From Actinopolymorpha cephalotaxi (GTDB lineage Bacteria; Actinomycetota; Actinomycetes; Propionibacteriales; Actinopolymorphaceae), in contig NZ_JACBZA010000001.1 in the NCBI RefSeq assembly GCF_013408535.1, forward strand, positions 3,556,850-3,620,849: a DNA stretch of 64,000 bases. The letters are read 5' to 3'. A program made the position numbers and the translations under genes. The notes beneath the pieces were generated by a model. The model was not told the origin of the DNA and searched no databases. It was given only the letters and a program-made list of their open reading frames with translations. Shown piece after piece: positions 23,594 to 32,228 of this stretch; the first letter of the stretch is position 1, and each line of letters begins with the position of its first letter.

Positions 23594-26242
23594 ATGCGCC
23601 GAGCCATTCGTCAGGTCCCGTCCGTGGTCGCGCTCACCGGCGCGGCCGCGTTGCTGTTCACGTCCGTGCTCGCTGGTACCGCCGGGGCCGCCGGTGCAAC
23701 CGGCCGAAGTCCGACGACCGTGGGTCCGGTGAGCGCGCCCGATCCCGCCGCCGGCAAAACCGCGGCGAGCGAAGCCGCGGCGAGCGAACCCGTCGCCGAC
23801 GGGGATCTGCTGATCCCCAACCACAGTTTCGAGTCCGGGCTGACCGGATGGACGGTGCAGTCCGGCCGGCACGGCGACGATGCCGGCCCGGCGTGCGAGG
23901 GCACCGTCACGGTCGTGTCGCAGTTCCCCAAGTCCGGCACCGCGTCCGCCCGGCTGACTCCCGCCCGCGCCTGCGTGATGCCCGCGCTGGCGAGCGCACC
24001 GGTCGACGTACGGGCGGGTACGACGTACACCGCGTTCGCCACGGTGCGGGCGGCGCACGGCGGCGCGGCGATCGGCCTGCGCTACCTCGACTCCGCGGGC
24101 GGCACGGTCGGTGAGGTCTGGTCCGCCCGAGCTTCCGCGAACGAGCAGCCGGCCACGATGCGCGCCGACGCGAAGGCGCCGGCGGCCGCGAAGTCCGCCC
24201 GGATCGTCGTCGCGACCACCGGCGAGACCTTCGTGGACGACGTGCTGGTGTCGGCGCGGTTCACCGACCTCGGCAACCAGGTCAAGGTGAACGCGACCGC
24301 CAACGGCACGGCGTACAGCACCGACGGCCACGGCCGCGACACCGCCTACACGACCCTCACCGGGGGACACGGCTTCGACGCCCATCTCGTCGGCATCGAC
24401 CTGGTGACCACCGAGGTCACCCTGGACATCCCGATCCCGAAGGCCATGGGTGCGTGGAACGCCACCTCCACGCCGGACGGCACGGTCTACATCGGCGCGT
24501 ACAACTACGCCGACCCGGGCGTCAACGGCCATCTGTACTCCTACACCCCGGGTGCGGACCAGGTGGTCGACCTCGGTGAACCGGTGCCCGGCGACGGCTT
24601 CCTCTACGGCGTGACCGGCGCGCCCGACGGCAGCGTCTACGGCGGCAGCTTCCCCTCCGGCGGGGTGTGGAAGTACACGCCGGGCAAGGGATACACCCAG
24701 ATCGGCCCGCGGCCGATCCTGCCCGGCATCCAGTACGTCCGCAGCATCGGCTACGACCAGACCACCGGCATCGTCTACGCCGGCACCGGCGGGAGCTCGC
24801 ACATCGTGGCCTGCCGGGCCGACGGCGTGGGTGACTGCGTGGAACTCCTGCCGAGCAGCTACGCGAAGTACCCCTGGGTCTACAACCTCACCGCCGACGA
24901 CGGCCACGCGTTCGCCCGGGTGACCGACGACCACGGCGACGACCACCTCGTGGTGCTGAAGGCCTCGGTCGGTGCCGACGGCGCGATCCACGGCGAGGTG
25001 GTGACGGACATCCCGGGGCTGTCGTTCCCCGGTGTCTCCAACGCGGTGGACGGAAAGGTCTACTACGCCAAGAGCGGCGCGTTGTTCAGCTACGACATCG
25101 CGTCCGGAACCGAGACGGATCTCAAGGCCAACACGGGAATCTGGGCCCGCCAGTGGACGGTGCTGCACCTCGCCGACCAGGACGCTTATCCGGGCGACAC
25201 GCTGGTGGGTACGAACTCCAGCGGGTACGTCGCGAGGTACAACATCCCGACCGGCAAGCTCACCATCACCCAGGTCGCCGCGCTGCCCAAGGCCGTGGCC
25301 GACATCGAGACCATTGTCGGCGGGCCGGACGGGAAGATCTACAACGCCGGCTACCTCGTCGGCGGCCTCGGGGTCTACAGCCCGATGCGGCAGGACCAGC
25401 AGATCCTGGTGCCCAACAGCGCGGGCTACGGCCAGGCCGAGGGCATGACGGTGCTCGGCGACCGGATCTACCAGGGCGTGTATCCGGGTGCGTTCATCAA
25501 GTCGTTCGACCCGGCCACCGCGGCCGCGGGCAAGGGGCCCCGCACCGACTGTGAGCTGCACGAGGAACAGGACCGCCCCTACGGCATGCTCGGCGCGTAC
25601 GGCAAGGTGTGGGCCGGGACGATGGCGATCTACGGCCGTAACGCCGGTGCGCTCAGCGTGTTCGATCCCGCCGACGGCAGCTGCACGGTGTACAAGAACG
25701 TCGTACCCGAGCAGAGCCTGGTGAGCCTCACCGCCTCGCGCGGGCTGATCTTCGGTGGCTCGCTGGTGTGGGGCGGCCTCGGCGCCGACCCGACCCAGGC
25801 GGAGGCGAAGCTGCTGGTGTTCGACCCGGCGACCGAGAAGGCCACGACGTACGACCTGCCGGTACGCGGGATCCGGGCGATCACCGGGCTGACCACCGCA
25901 CCGGACGGCAAGGTGTGGTTGCTCGCGCAGAACCACATCTTCCAGTTCGACCCCGACAGCCGGACGTTCGCGCGCGGCCGCAACGCCTTCCCCGACCTGA
26001 CGTACGACCCGAACACCCGGATCACGGCGTACGACGGGACTCTGATCACCGCCAAGGACGGCTACATCTACGGCGCCATCCGGCAGAAGTACTTCTTCCG
26101 GCTGGACCCGCGTAGCGGTGCGGTCACGGTGCTCAGCTCGTCCATCGAGGCGTTCAACCTGGCCGAGGACGGCTACGGCAACATCTACCTGATCCGGCAC
26201 GCGAACCGCCTGCTGCGGTACGTGCCCGAGCCGAGGCAGTAG
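23594..26242 (+). CDS. Secreted beta-propeller protein with carbohydrate-binding-like N-terminal domain
   Basis: The 882-residue product has a Sec signal peptide (MRRAIRQVPSVVALTGAAAL, cleavage near AGTAGAAG at about 30-37), a short Ala-rich linker, a jelly-roll domain resembling CBM4/9 (about 60-210, LLIPNHSFESGLTGW), and a long repetitive propeller with recurrent motifs of the type PDGTVYIGAY, PDGSVYGGSF, PDGKIYNAGY and PDGKVWLLAQ. No enzyme motif was seen, so it is probably an extracellular polymer- or sugar-binding protein. The ATG at 23594 has AGGAG at proper spacing; a GTG two codons earlier is too close to it. Confidence 0.7.
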   Translation: MRRAIRQVPSVVALTGAAALLFTSVLAGTAGAAGATGRSPTTVGPVSAPDPAAGKTAASEAAASEPVADGDLLIPNHSFESGLTGWTVQSGRHGDDAGPACEGTVTVVSQFPKSGTASARLTPARACVMPALASAPVDVRAGTTYTAFATVRAAHGGAAIGLRYLDSAGGTVGEVWSARASANEQPATMRADAKAPAAAKSARIVVATTGETFVDDVLVSARFTDLGNQVKVNATANGTAYSTDGHGRDTAYTTLTGGHGFDAHLVGIDLVTTEVTLDIPIPKAMGAWNATSTPDGTVYIGAYNYADPGVNGHLYSYTPGADQVVDLGEPVPGDGFLYGVTGAPDGSVYGGSFPSGGVWKYTPGKGYTQIGPRPILPGIQYVRSIGYDQTTGIVYAGTGGSSHIVACRADGVGDCVELLPSSYAKYPWVYNLTADDGHAFARVTDDHGDDHLVVLKASVGADGAIHGEVVTDIPGLSFPGVSNAVDGKVYYAKSGALFSYDIASGTETDLKANTGIWARQWTVLHLADQDAYPGDTLVGTNSSGYVARYNIPTGKLTITQVAALPKAVADIETIVGGPDGKIYNAGYLVGGLGVYSPMRQDQQILVPNSAGYGQAEGMTVLGDRIYQGVYPGAFIKSFDPATAAAGKGPRTDCELHEEQDRPYGMLGAYGKVWAGTMAIYGRNAGALSVFDPADGSCTVYKNVVPEQSLVSLTASRGLIFGGSLVWGGLGADPTQAEAKLLVFDPATEKATTYDLPVRGIRAITGLTTAPDGKVWLLAQNHIFQFDPDSRTFARGRNAFPDLTYDPNTRITAYDGTLITAKDGYIYGAIRQKYFFRLDPRSGAVTVLSSSIEAFNLAEDGYGNIYLIRHANRLLRYVPEPRQ

Positions 26243-26266
26243 CCGAGGCAGTAGCCGAGGCAGTAG
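26231..26266 (+). repeat. Three 12-bp repeats carrying the stop codon
   Basis: CCGAGGCAGTAG is repeated three times. The TAG at 26240-26242 is the stop of the propeller gene; the 12-bp unit keeps the frame, so TAG recurs in frame at 26252 and 26264. Confidence 0.95.
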
Positions 26267-26285
26267 CCGAATCAGCCCGTACACG

Positions 26286-26325
26286 GGGCCCGGGTGGTCG
26301 TCAGGCCTGACGACCACCCGGGCCC
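26286..26325. terminator. Perfect 40-bp palindrome, bidirectional terminator
   Basis: Arms 26286-26305 and 26306-26325 (GGGCCCGGGTGG...) are exact complements without a spacer, so the hairpin forms by sacrificing a few central pairs. It lies between two convergent genes. Confidence 0.8.
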
Positions 26326-26405
26326 GTCACATCGTCCTGTCGTCGACGTCGCCTTGTCGTCAACGGCGCCTTGTCATCAATGTCGGCTTGACGAGTGCCC
26401 TTCGG

Positions 26406-27278
26406 TCAGACGCCCAGGGCGCGGAGGTTGTCCCGGCTGATCCGGGCACTCTCCAACGGCGTCTCGCGCTGGGTGACGTCGGTCTCCACGATCAGCCAGC
26501 CGGCGAAGCCGGCCTGGTCCAGCAGGGAGAACATCGTGGCGAAGTCGACCTCGCCGTGTCCCACCTCGGCCCAGATCGCGTGCTTCTCGAACGTGGAGTA
26601 GTCCCAGCCGGCCTCGCGGCCGCGGTCTCGTACGGCGACGTCGATGTCCTTCAGGTGCGCGGTCTTGATCCGCTCGGCGTGCCGGCGGGTGAACTCCACC
26701 ACGTCGACGCCCGCCCAGGCGAGGTGGCCGGTGTCGGGGCCGAGGAACAGCACCTCCGGATCGACCGCGGCCAGCAGCCGCTCGATCTCGTCCTCGGTCT
26801 CCACGAAAGTGCCGACGTGGTTGTGGTAGCAGGACCGCACGCCGTACTCCAGCGTCGCGCGGGCGATCGCGTCCACGGTCCGCACCAACTGGCCGAACTC
26901 CTTCTCCGGCAGGGCATCGTCCGGGCCCGCGTGCGCGGCGACGTCCCGGCGGGTGCGACCGGACCGGGTGGTGGTGTTGAACCCGCCCGCGGAGACGTAG
27001 ACCTCGTGCACCCCGAGGTCGCTGGCGATCCTTGCGTGCTCGCCCGCCTGGGCGACGTACTCGTCGTGCCGGTCCGCCTCCCAGAAGTCGCCGCCGAAGT
27101 AGCCGGGCGCGGGCGCCAGGCCGTATCCGCCCCAGATCTGCGCGATCTGTTCGGCCGTACGTCCGCCGTGGGCGCTCAGCGGCGCACCGGCGTAACCGGC
27201 CTCGGCGATGTCGGCGAGCACCTTCTCCTCCGGGACACCTCGCCACGTGATCTGGCCACAGCCCAGGTCGACCTTCAT
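26406..27278 (-). CDS. Sugar phosphate isomerase/epimerase (xylose isomerase-like TIM barrel)
   Basis: The 290-residue product belongs to the AP endonuclease 2 / xylose-isomerase-like TIM barrel family, which includes inosose dehydratase IolE. Metal-site motifs are visible: CYHNHVGTFVET (His and Glu), FLGPDTGHLAWAG (Asp/His), IKTAHLKDID, and a late GWLIVETD. The start at 27278 has GGAGGAGGCGGG just upstream. It lies after a Gfo/Idh/MocA oxidoreductase gene on the same strand, a common pairing in sugar or inositol breakdown, so inosose or keto-sugar dehydration/isomerisation is likely. Confidence 0.83.
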   Translation of the reverse strand: MKVDLGCGQITWRGVPEEKVLADIAEAGYAGAPLSAHGGRTAEQIAQIWGGYGLAPAPGYFGGDFWEADRHDEYVAQAGEHARIASDLGVHEVYVSAGGFNTTTRSGRTRRDVAAHAGPDDALPEKEFGQLVRTVDAIARATLEYGVRSCYHNHVGTFVETEDEIERLLAAVDPEVLFLGPDTGHLAWAGVDVVEFTRRHAERIKTAHLKDIDVAVRDRGREAGWDYSTFEKHAIWAEVGHGEVDFATMFSLLDQAGFAGWLIVETDVTQRETPLESARISRDNLRALGV

Positions 27279-27384
27279 CCCGCCTCCTCCATGCACCTCG
27301 AATGTCCCTCGGGCAACCCGGCACAACTGCGGATCATCCCGAAAACCCTTGCCTGCCTGTCGTTCCGGCACCGGCTCGCCGGCA

Positions 27385-27433
27385 GCAGCTGTCAGCAGAT
27401 GCCAGCAGCTGTCAGTAGATGTCAGGAGCTGTC
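27385..27433 (-). repeat. 20-bp repeats at the 3' end of the Gfo/Idh gene
   Basis: Two 20-bp units (27385-27404 and 27405-27424), sharing GCAGCTGTCAG and differing at three positions, are followed by a partial third. The stop codon of the oxidoreductase gene (27422-27424) lies at the edge of one unit. The rest of the 143-bp gap has no other feature. Confidence 0.85.
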
Positions 27434-28510
27434 CTGGCCCAGCAGGGCCGCTCGCTCCTCCGCCGGCAGCGGCGGCGCCGGCGTGCACGTCGTGGTCAGC
27501 TCCACCCGCTCACCTGTGCGCGCCGAGTGGACCAGGCCGGTGATCAGCTCGACCACGTGGCAGGCGATGTCGCCGCCGGCGCGGGGTGCGCGGCCGGCCC
27601 GCACCGCGGCCGCCAGCTCACCGACGCCGAGCCCGCGCAGGTTGTGCGGGAGGTCGGCCGGCTGCCGGCTGCCCGGAACCTCCTGCCAGTCCTCGCCGTA
27701 CCGCCGAACGTACGCGGGGTCGCCGAAGTTGTTCGGGTTCGGCGCGGCGAGTTCGCCGTCGCTGCCGTAGACGGTGAGCACCGGAACCTCGCGTGGATGG
27801 TCGGTGCCCCACACCAGCGCGGTGTTCGCCAGCAGCCCGTTCTCGAACTCCACCACCGCGGCGGTGGCGATCGCCGCGCCGGCCGGCGGCCGGGTCGGCT
27901 GCTCCCCCGCGCCGAGCATGTGGGCCGCGCCGCTCACCCGCACCGCGGGGCCGAACAGGTTGACCAGCGCGGAGAAGTAGTACGGCGCCATGTCCAGGAT
28001 CGGTGTCGCGCCCTCGGTGTAGAAGCTCGCCCCGCCCATCGCCCCACGAAACATCAGCCCGCTCGCCGACAATGGCGAGCCGACCGCGCCGTCGGCCAGG
28101 GCGGCCCGCGCGGCCTGGAATCCCGAGCCCAGCAGGGTGTCCGGAGCGCATCCCACCGCCAGCCCGCGCTGCTCGGCGGCCGCGAGGAGCTCCCGCGCCT
28201 GATCCAGCGTGGGGGCGAGCGGCTTCTCCGACCACAGGTGCTTGCCCGCTGTCAACGCCGCCCTGCTCACCTCGACATGCACCGCGATCGGGGTGAGGTT
28301 GACGACCACCTCGACGTCGGCGTTGTCAAGCACCGACCGCGGGTTCGTCGCCTGCGGCACGTCGTACTTCGTGGCGACCTGCCTCGCCCGCTCCTGGTCG
28401 ACGTCGGCCACCGCGGCGACCTCGACCCCCGGCATCCGGCCCAGGACCGGGAGGTACATGTGGCTGACCTGTCCGCACCCGATGACTCCGACCGTCGTCG
28501 TCGCCGGCAT
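27422..28510 (-). CDS. Gfo/Idh/MocA family oxidoreductase
   Basis: The 362-residue product has the N-terminal Rossmann fold (TTVGVIGCGQVSHMYLPVL) and the family's EKP motif (GKHLWSEKPLAP) with the conserved Lys, then a C-terminal alpha/beta domain. Such enzymes oxidise or reduce sugars or inositols with NAD(P). The start at 28510 has GGGTGGGGATG about 10 bases upstream. The isomerase gene 143 bp downstream is probably in the same transcript, suggesting catabolism of an inositol or a sugar. The substrate is not determinable here. Confidence 0.87.
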   Translation of the reverse strand: MPATTTVGVIGCGQVSHMYLPVLGRMPGVEVAAVADVDQERARQVATKYDVPQATNPRSVLDNADVEVVVNLTPIAVHVEVSRAALTAGKHLWSEKPLAPTLDQARELLAAAEQRGLAVGCAPDTLLGSGFQAARAALADGAVGSPLSASGLMFRGAMGGASFYTEGATPILDMAPYYFSALVNLFGPAVRVSGAAHMLGAGEQPTRPPAGAAIATAAVVEFENGLLANTALVWGTDHPREVPVLTVYGSDGELAAPNPNNFGDPAYVRRYGEDWQEVPGSRQPADLPHNLRGLGVGELAAAVRAGRAPRAGGDIACHVVELITGLVHSARTGERVELTTTCTPAPPLPAEERAALLGQDSS

Positions 28511-28722
28511 CCCGCATCCCCACCCTGAAGTGTCGTCGGATCGGCTGTCGCGGCTCGGCGCTACCTCGCGCCCCTTCGCGATGCGGTGGTCACCAGGCGG
28601 GCCGGAACCGTTCCTTGGACGCTAGCAGGGTGTGGGCGGGCAGGCCTGTCCGATTCCTGACGTACGAACCCCGTCAGGGTCGGGGCGGCGCCGGGGTGAG
28701 CCGGTTCCGGCCGGGTCGGGTC

Positions 28723-28761
28723 CGGTCGGTGGATGCGGCCGGTGGGTGCGGTCGGTGGATG
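28723..28761 (-). repeat. Three 13-bp repeats after the helicase gene
   Basis: CGGTCGGTGGATG, CGGCCGGTGGGTG and CGGTCGGTGGATG follow one another. They lie 48 bp past the stop of the DEAD-box helicase gene. The remaining bases of the 298-bp gap (28511-28808) show the Gfo/Idh gene's upstream region and nothing else I can name. Confidence 0.85.
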
Positions 28762-28808
28762 TGGTCACGCCACCCGGTGGAACCGACCAGGCCTTCGCGG
28801 GACCGGTG

Positions 28809-30488
28809 CTAGCGAGAGCGTTCCCTGCGTGCGTTGACCTTCCGGCCCTTCACGGTCGTGGACCGCAGCGCGGCGATGACCTCGTTGGCCGCGGTCTCCG
28901 GTACCTCCACCAGCGAGAAATTGTCGGTGATCTCGATCGCACCGATCTCCCGGCCACGCAGGCTGGACTCGTTGGCGATCGCTCCCACCAGGTCCTGGGG
29001 CCGCACTCCCGCGCGCCGGCCGAGGCCGACGAACAGCCGGGTCATGCCAGCTCCGCCACGGCCCCGTGCACGGCCGCTCTGGGGGCGCCCGCCGTCTCCC
29101 CTGCGCCGGTCGCCCTCGGACTCCGGGGTCGCGTTCGGGATCTCCGGCTCGTCCTCGTCGATCCTGCCGCCGATGGCCTCGTGCGCCAGCTTGACCGCGG
29201 CCAGCGCCACCTCCATCACGTCGAACTCGTCGGTGAGGGTCTCCACCACGACGCGGAAGTGCTCCAGGTCGTCCTCGATCAGGCTTTCCTGCAGCGCGGC
29301 CCGGGTGAGTTCCAGCCGGCGAGCCTGCAGGTCGGCGACCGTCGGCATCTTCTCGACGGCGATCTTGCGGCCGGTCACGCGTTCGATCGTCTTCAGCATC
29401 CGGTGCTCGCGCGGCGCGGCCAGCGTGATCGCCACGCCTTCCCGGCCAGCCCGTCCCACCCGGCCGATCCGGTGGACGTAGGACTCCGGCGCGGACGGCA
29501 CGTCGTAGTTGACGACGTGGCTGAGGTGGTCGATGTCCAGGCCGCGGGCCGCGACGTCGGTGGCCACCAGCAGGTCGGCGGTACGGCTGCGCAGGCGGCC
29601 CATCACCCGGTCGCGCTGCTCCTGGCTCATGCCGCCGTGCAGGGCTTCCGCGCGGTAGCCCCGGCCGTTCAGCGTCTCGGCGAGCTGGTCGACCTCCTCG
29701 CGCGTACGGCAGAAGACCAGCGACGCGGTCGGCGACTCGACGTCGAGGACCCGGCCCAGCGCCGCCGGCTTGTGCGCCCGCGGAATGACGTAGGCGACCT
29801 GGCGTACCAGCGGCGCCTCGCCGGGCTCCGGCTTGTGCCGCGCGATCTCGATCCGCTCCGGGTCGCGCAGGTGGCGCTTGACCATTCCGCCGATGCGGGG
29901 CGGCATCGTCGCCGAGAACAACACCGTCTGGCGTTCGGCCGGCGTCTCCTGCAGGATCGCCTCGATGTCCTCGGCGAACCCCATGTCGAGCATCTCGTCG
30001 GCCTCGTCCAGGATCACCGTGGTCAGGCCGTCCAGGTGGAGAGTGCCGCGACCGATGTGGTCGAGGGCGCGGCCCGGCGTCGCGACCACGACGTCGACGC
30101 CCTGGGACAGCGAGCGCAGCTGCCGGCCGATCGGCTGACCGCCGTAGATGGGCAGCACCCGGATGCCGATGCCCCGGCCGTACCGGTGGAACGCCTCCGA
30201 CACCTGCACGGCGAGCTCCCGCGTGGGGACCAGGACGAGCGCGGTGGGCGCCGTGCCGCGATCACTTCCGGGCATTCGCTGCAGGGTCGGCAGCGCGAAC
30301 GCAGCCGTCTTGCCCGTGCCCGTCGCCGCCTGCCCGAGGACGTCCCGTCCGGCCAGCATCGGTGGGATCGCCGCGAGCTGGATCGGCGTCGGCTCCTCGT
30401 ACCCCAGGCTGGTCAGCTCGTGGAGGAGCTCCGGACGCAGGCCGAGATCGGCGAAGCTGGTCGGGTTGTCGGATTCGTGCACGGTCAT
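28809..30488 (-). CDS. DEAD-box ATP-dependent RNA helicase, DeaD/DbpA type
   Basis: The 559-residue product is a DEAD-box RNA helicase. It has the Q motif (FADLGLRPELLHEL ... EEPTPIQ), motif I AATGTGKT, PTRELAVQ, motif II DEAD (ILDEADEMLDMGF), motif III SAT, VATDVAARGLDID and motif VI HRIGRVGRAGR. The C-terminal part is an RG-rich linker and a DbpA RNA-binding domain (TRLFVGLGRRAGVRP). It likely unwinds rRNA or mRNA structure, often at low temperature. ATG 30488 begins right at the Q-motif region; an alternative ATG at 30554 has a better ribosome site (GGGGGAAC), so the start could be 22 codons earlier. Confidence 0.9.
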   Translation of the reverse strand: MTVHESDNPTSFADLGLRPELLHELTSLGYEEPTPIQLAAIPPMLAGRDVLGQAATGTGKTAAFALPTLQRMPGSDRGTAPTALVLVPTRELAVQVSEAFHRYGRGIGIRVLPIYGGQPIGRQLRSLSQGVDVVVATPGRALDHIGRGTLHLDGLTTVILDEADEMLDMGFAEDIEAILQETPAERQTVLFSATMPPRIGGMVKRHLRDPERIEIARHKPEPGEAPLVRQVAYVIPRAHKPAALGRVLDVESPTASLVFCRTREEVDQLAETLNGRGYRAEALHGGMSQEQRDRVMGRLRSRTADLLVATDVAARGLDIDHLSHVVNYDVPSAPESYVHRIGRVGRAGREGVAITLAAPREHRMLKTIERVTGRKIAVEKMPTVADLQARRLELTRAALQESLIEDDLEHFRVVVETLTDEFDVMEVALAAVKLAHEAIGGRIDEDEPEIPNATPESEGDRRRGDGGRPQSGRARGRGGAGMTRLFVGLGRRAGVRPQDLVGAIANESSLRGREIGAIEITDNFSLVEVPETAANEVIAALRSTTVKGRKVNARRERSR

Positions 30489-31293
30489 GGTCAGGTCAGG
30501 CTCCTCAGGGTCCGGGCACGAGTGTCCCAGCGTCGCGGCGACGTCAGGGTTCATGTTCCCCCGCCGACGGTTGAGTTGCGCGCACGACTGGCACGGCGGG
30601 CCGGAAAGGCACGCGCAGTTCCCCTGGTGACCACCCTGTGTCACCGGCAGATGTGTCACCGGCAGGTGTGACGCCGGCTCGTCCGTCCCGGAGGGACCCC
30701 GCGGTTGCCGAGAGACCCTGGCCACGGAGTCGAACCGCGACAGGACGATCTTGCCGGATCGCCCGCTCTTCCGTTGAGCTAGCCAGGGGAGAAGATCGAG
30801 TGGCTGTCCTCAACCAGGCGGGAGTTCCGTCACCGAGAAGGACGTCCCACCATGATCGACCCGGCATGATCGCGTTGTCCCGCAAATGATCGAAGTCCCT
30901 GTCACAGTTGTTCCGGCTGTTCCGGCTGTCGCGGCTGTCGCGGCGGCGGTGTTGTCGGCGAGCTGGTGAACGCCCTAACATCAGGCTGCGACCGCCGGTA
31001 GGCGACTCCACTGGGACGCATCTCTCTCCGCGCCACCTCTCTTCCGGCGCACCTCCTCTGCGGCCGGCCCTTCTGGTGCACTCTTCGGGCCCACCGCTTC
31101 TGGCGCACCCCTTCTGCGGCCACTTCGTTCTGCGGCCACTTCGCCGCGGCCAACTCGTTCTGCGGCCACTTCTCTGCCCCGTTCGTTCGGCGGCATCCCC
31201 TGCCGGCCCACCTCGTCCCGCGCATCTGTGGTCGCACGTGGCCCACTCCCGTCCTCCTTGTCCGCGCTTCCCTCCCCTACTGCGAGGTCTCCC
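30489..31293. other. 805-bp gap with minisatellite-like repeats
   Basis: No gene is supported here. It contains the possible longer 5' end of the helicase gene (to 30554), 15-bp tandem repeats of TGTGTCACCGGCAGA at 30637-30678, 9-bp GGCTGTTCC-type repeats near 30908-30945, and a degenerate array of 13-16-bp units at about 31025-31190 (exact copies of TTCTGCGGCCACTTC at 31112, 31128 and 31158). It must hold the divergent promoters of the helicase and phosphotransferase genes. Confidence 0.6.
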
Positions 31294-32136
31294 ATGACCG
31301 ACACACCCGCGGCGATCGATCTTTCCTATGTCGAGGCCGTCCTCGGTCCGTGCACCGTCGTGCGCGAGCACAGCTGGCCGCATCGCGGTGCCACGGTCCT
31401 CGAGATCGGTGACGCGTCCGGCCGCCGGTGGTTCGCGAAGCGCCATCAGCGCCGTGAGCAGTACGACCGGGAGCTTTCCGCGTACCTCCGATGGGTGCCC
31501 GCGTTGCGGCCGAACGCTCCCGAACTGCACGCGTACGACGACGAACGGCGCACGCTGGTGCTGTCGGCGGTACCGGGGAGGGTCGTGCCCGACCACACTC
31601 CCGGCCTGCACCGCCTGGGCGGAACGCTGCTGCGCCGCCTGCACGACGCGGAGGAGTTCACGCCGGATCCGGACTACGCGGCCGCGAAGGAAGCCGAGCT
31701 GGAGGAGTGGCTCGCGCGTTCCGACGGGCTCCTCGACCCGGCGGAGACGGCCTTCGCACGCTCGGAGATCCGTTGCCTGCAAGGGCTCCCGAGCCCACCC
31801 ACTGTGCCGTGCCACCGTGACTACAGTCCGCGCAACTGGCTCCTGGACGGCAGGAATCTGTACGCCATCGACTTCGAGTGGGCTCGCCCGGATGCGTGGG
31901 TGGCCGACCTCGGCAAGCTGTTCTTCGGACCGTGGCAGGGGCGGCCCGACCTGCGCGATGCGTTCCTGGAGGGGTACGGGCACATGCTGACCGGCGACGA
32001 TCTCGGACACCTCGTCCACGGGCACGCGCTGACCGTGACCTGGCAGCTCATCTGGTCGACTCAGCACGGCAACCTGAGCTTCGCCGCCGGCACCCGTGAA
32101 GTCCTGCACGGACTGATGCAACGTGCCTACTCCTGA
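31294..32136 (+). CDS. Aminoglycoside/choline phosphotransferase-like kinase
   Basis: The 280-residue product has the APH/choline-kinase fold. The catalytic loop reads CHRDYSPRNWLLDG (HxDxxxxN, near residue 182) and the metal-binding Asp is in AIDFEWARPDAW. The N-lobe has WFAKRHQRREQYDREL with the ATP-binding Lys. Such enzymes phosphorylate small-molecule hydroxyls; with no resistance gene context a housekeeping or small-metabolite role is as likely as drug resistance. ATG 31294 has GAGG about 6 bases upstream; a longer in-frame reading starts in the repeat region and is rejected. Confidence 0.8.
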   Translation: MTDTPAAIDLSYVEAVLGPCTVVREHSWPHRGATVLEIGDASGRRWFAKRHQRREQYDRELSAYLRWVPALRPNAPELHAYDDERRTLVLSAVPGRVVPDHTPGLHRLGGTLLRRLHDAEEFTPDPDYAAAKEAELEEWLARSDGLLDPAETAFARSEIRCLQGLPSPPTVPCHRDYSPRNWLLDGRNLYAIDFEWARPDAWVADLGKLFFGPWQGRPDLRDAFLEGYGHMLTGDDLGHLVHGHALTVTWQLIWSTQHGNLSFAAGTREVLHGLMQRAYS

Positions 32137-32228
32137 CGCGCCTCCCCCTGACCGTCGGGCGCGGGGACGGCGTCGTACGTGGACACACCGTCGAACGTAG
32201 AGACAGCGTCGTCCGGCGTCGGTGGCGG

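Noticed and set aside
23495-26317. 940-codon open frame antisense to the propeller gene
   Set aside because: Long antisense frames are common in high-GC DNA; the product is Val/Arg/Gly-rich with no domain, and the plus-strand frame has a signal peptide and repeated motifs.
30902-31304. Overlapping small frames in the repeat region
   Set aside because: They only reflect translation of the 13-16-bp repeats, which stay open on both strands.
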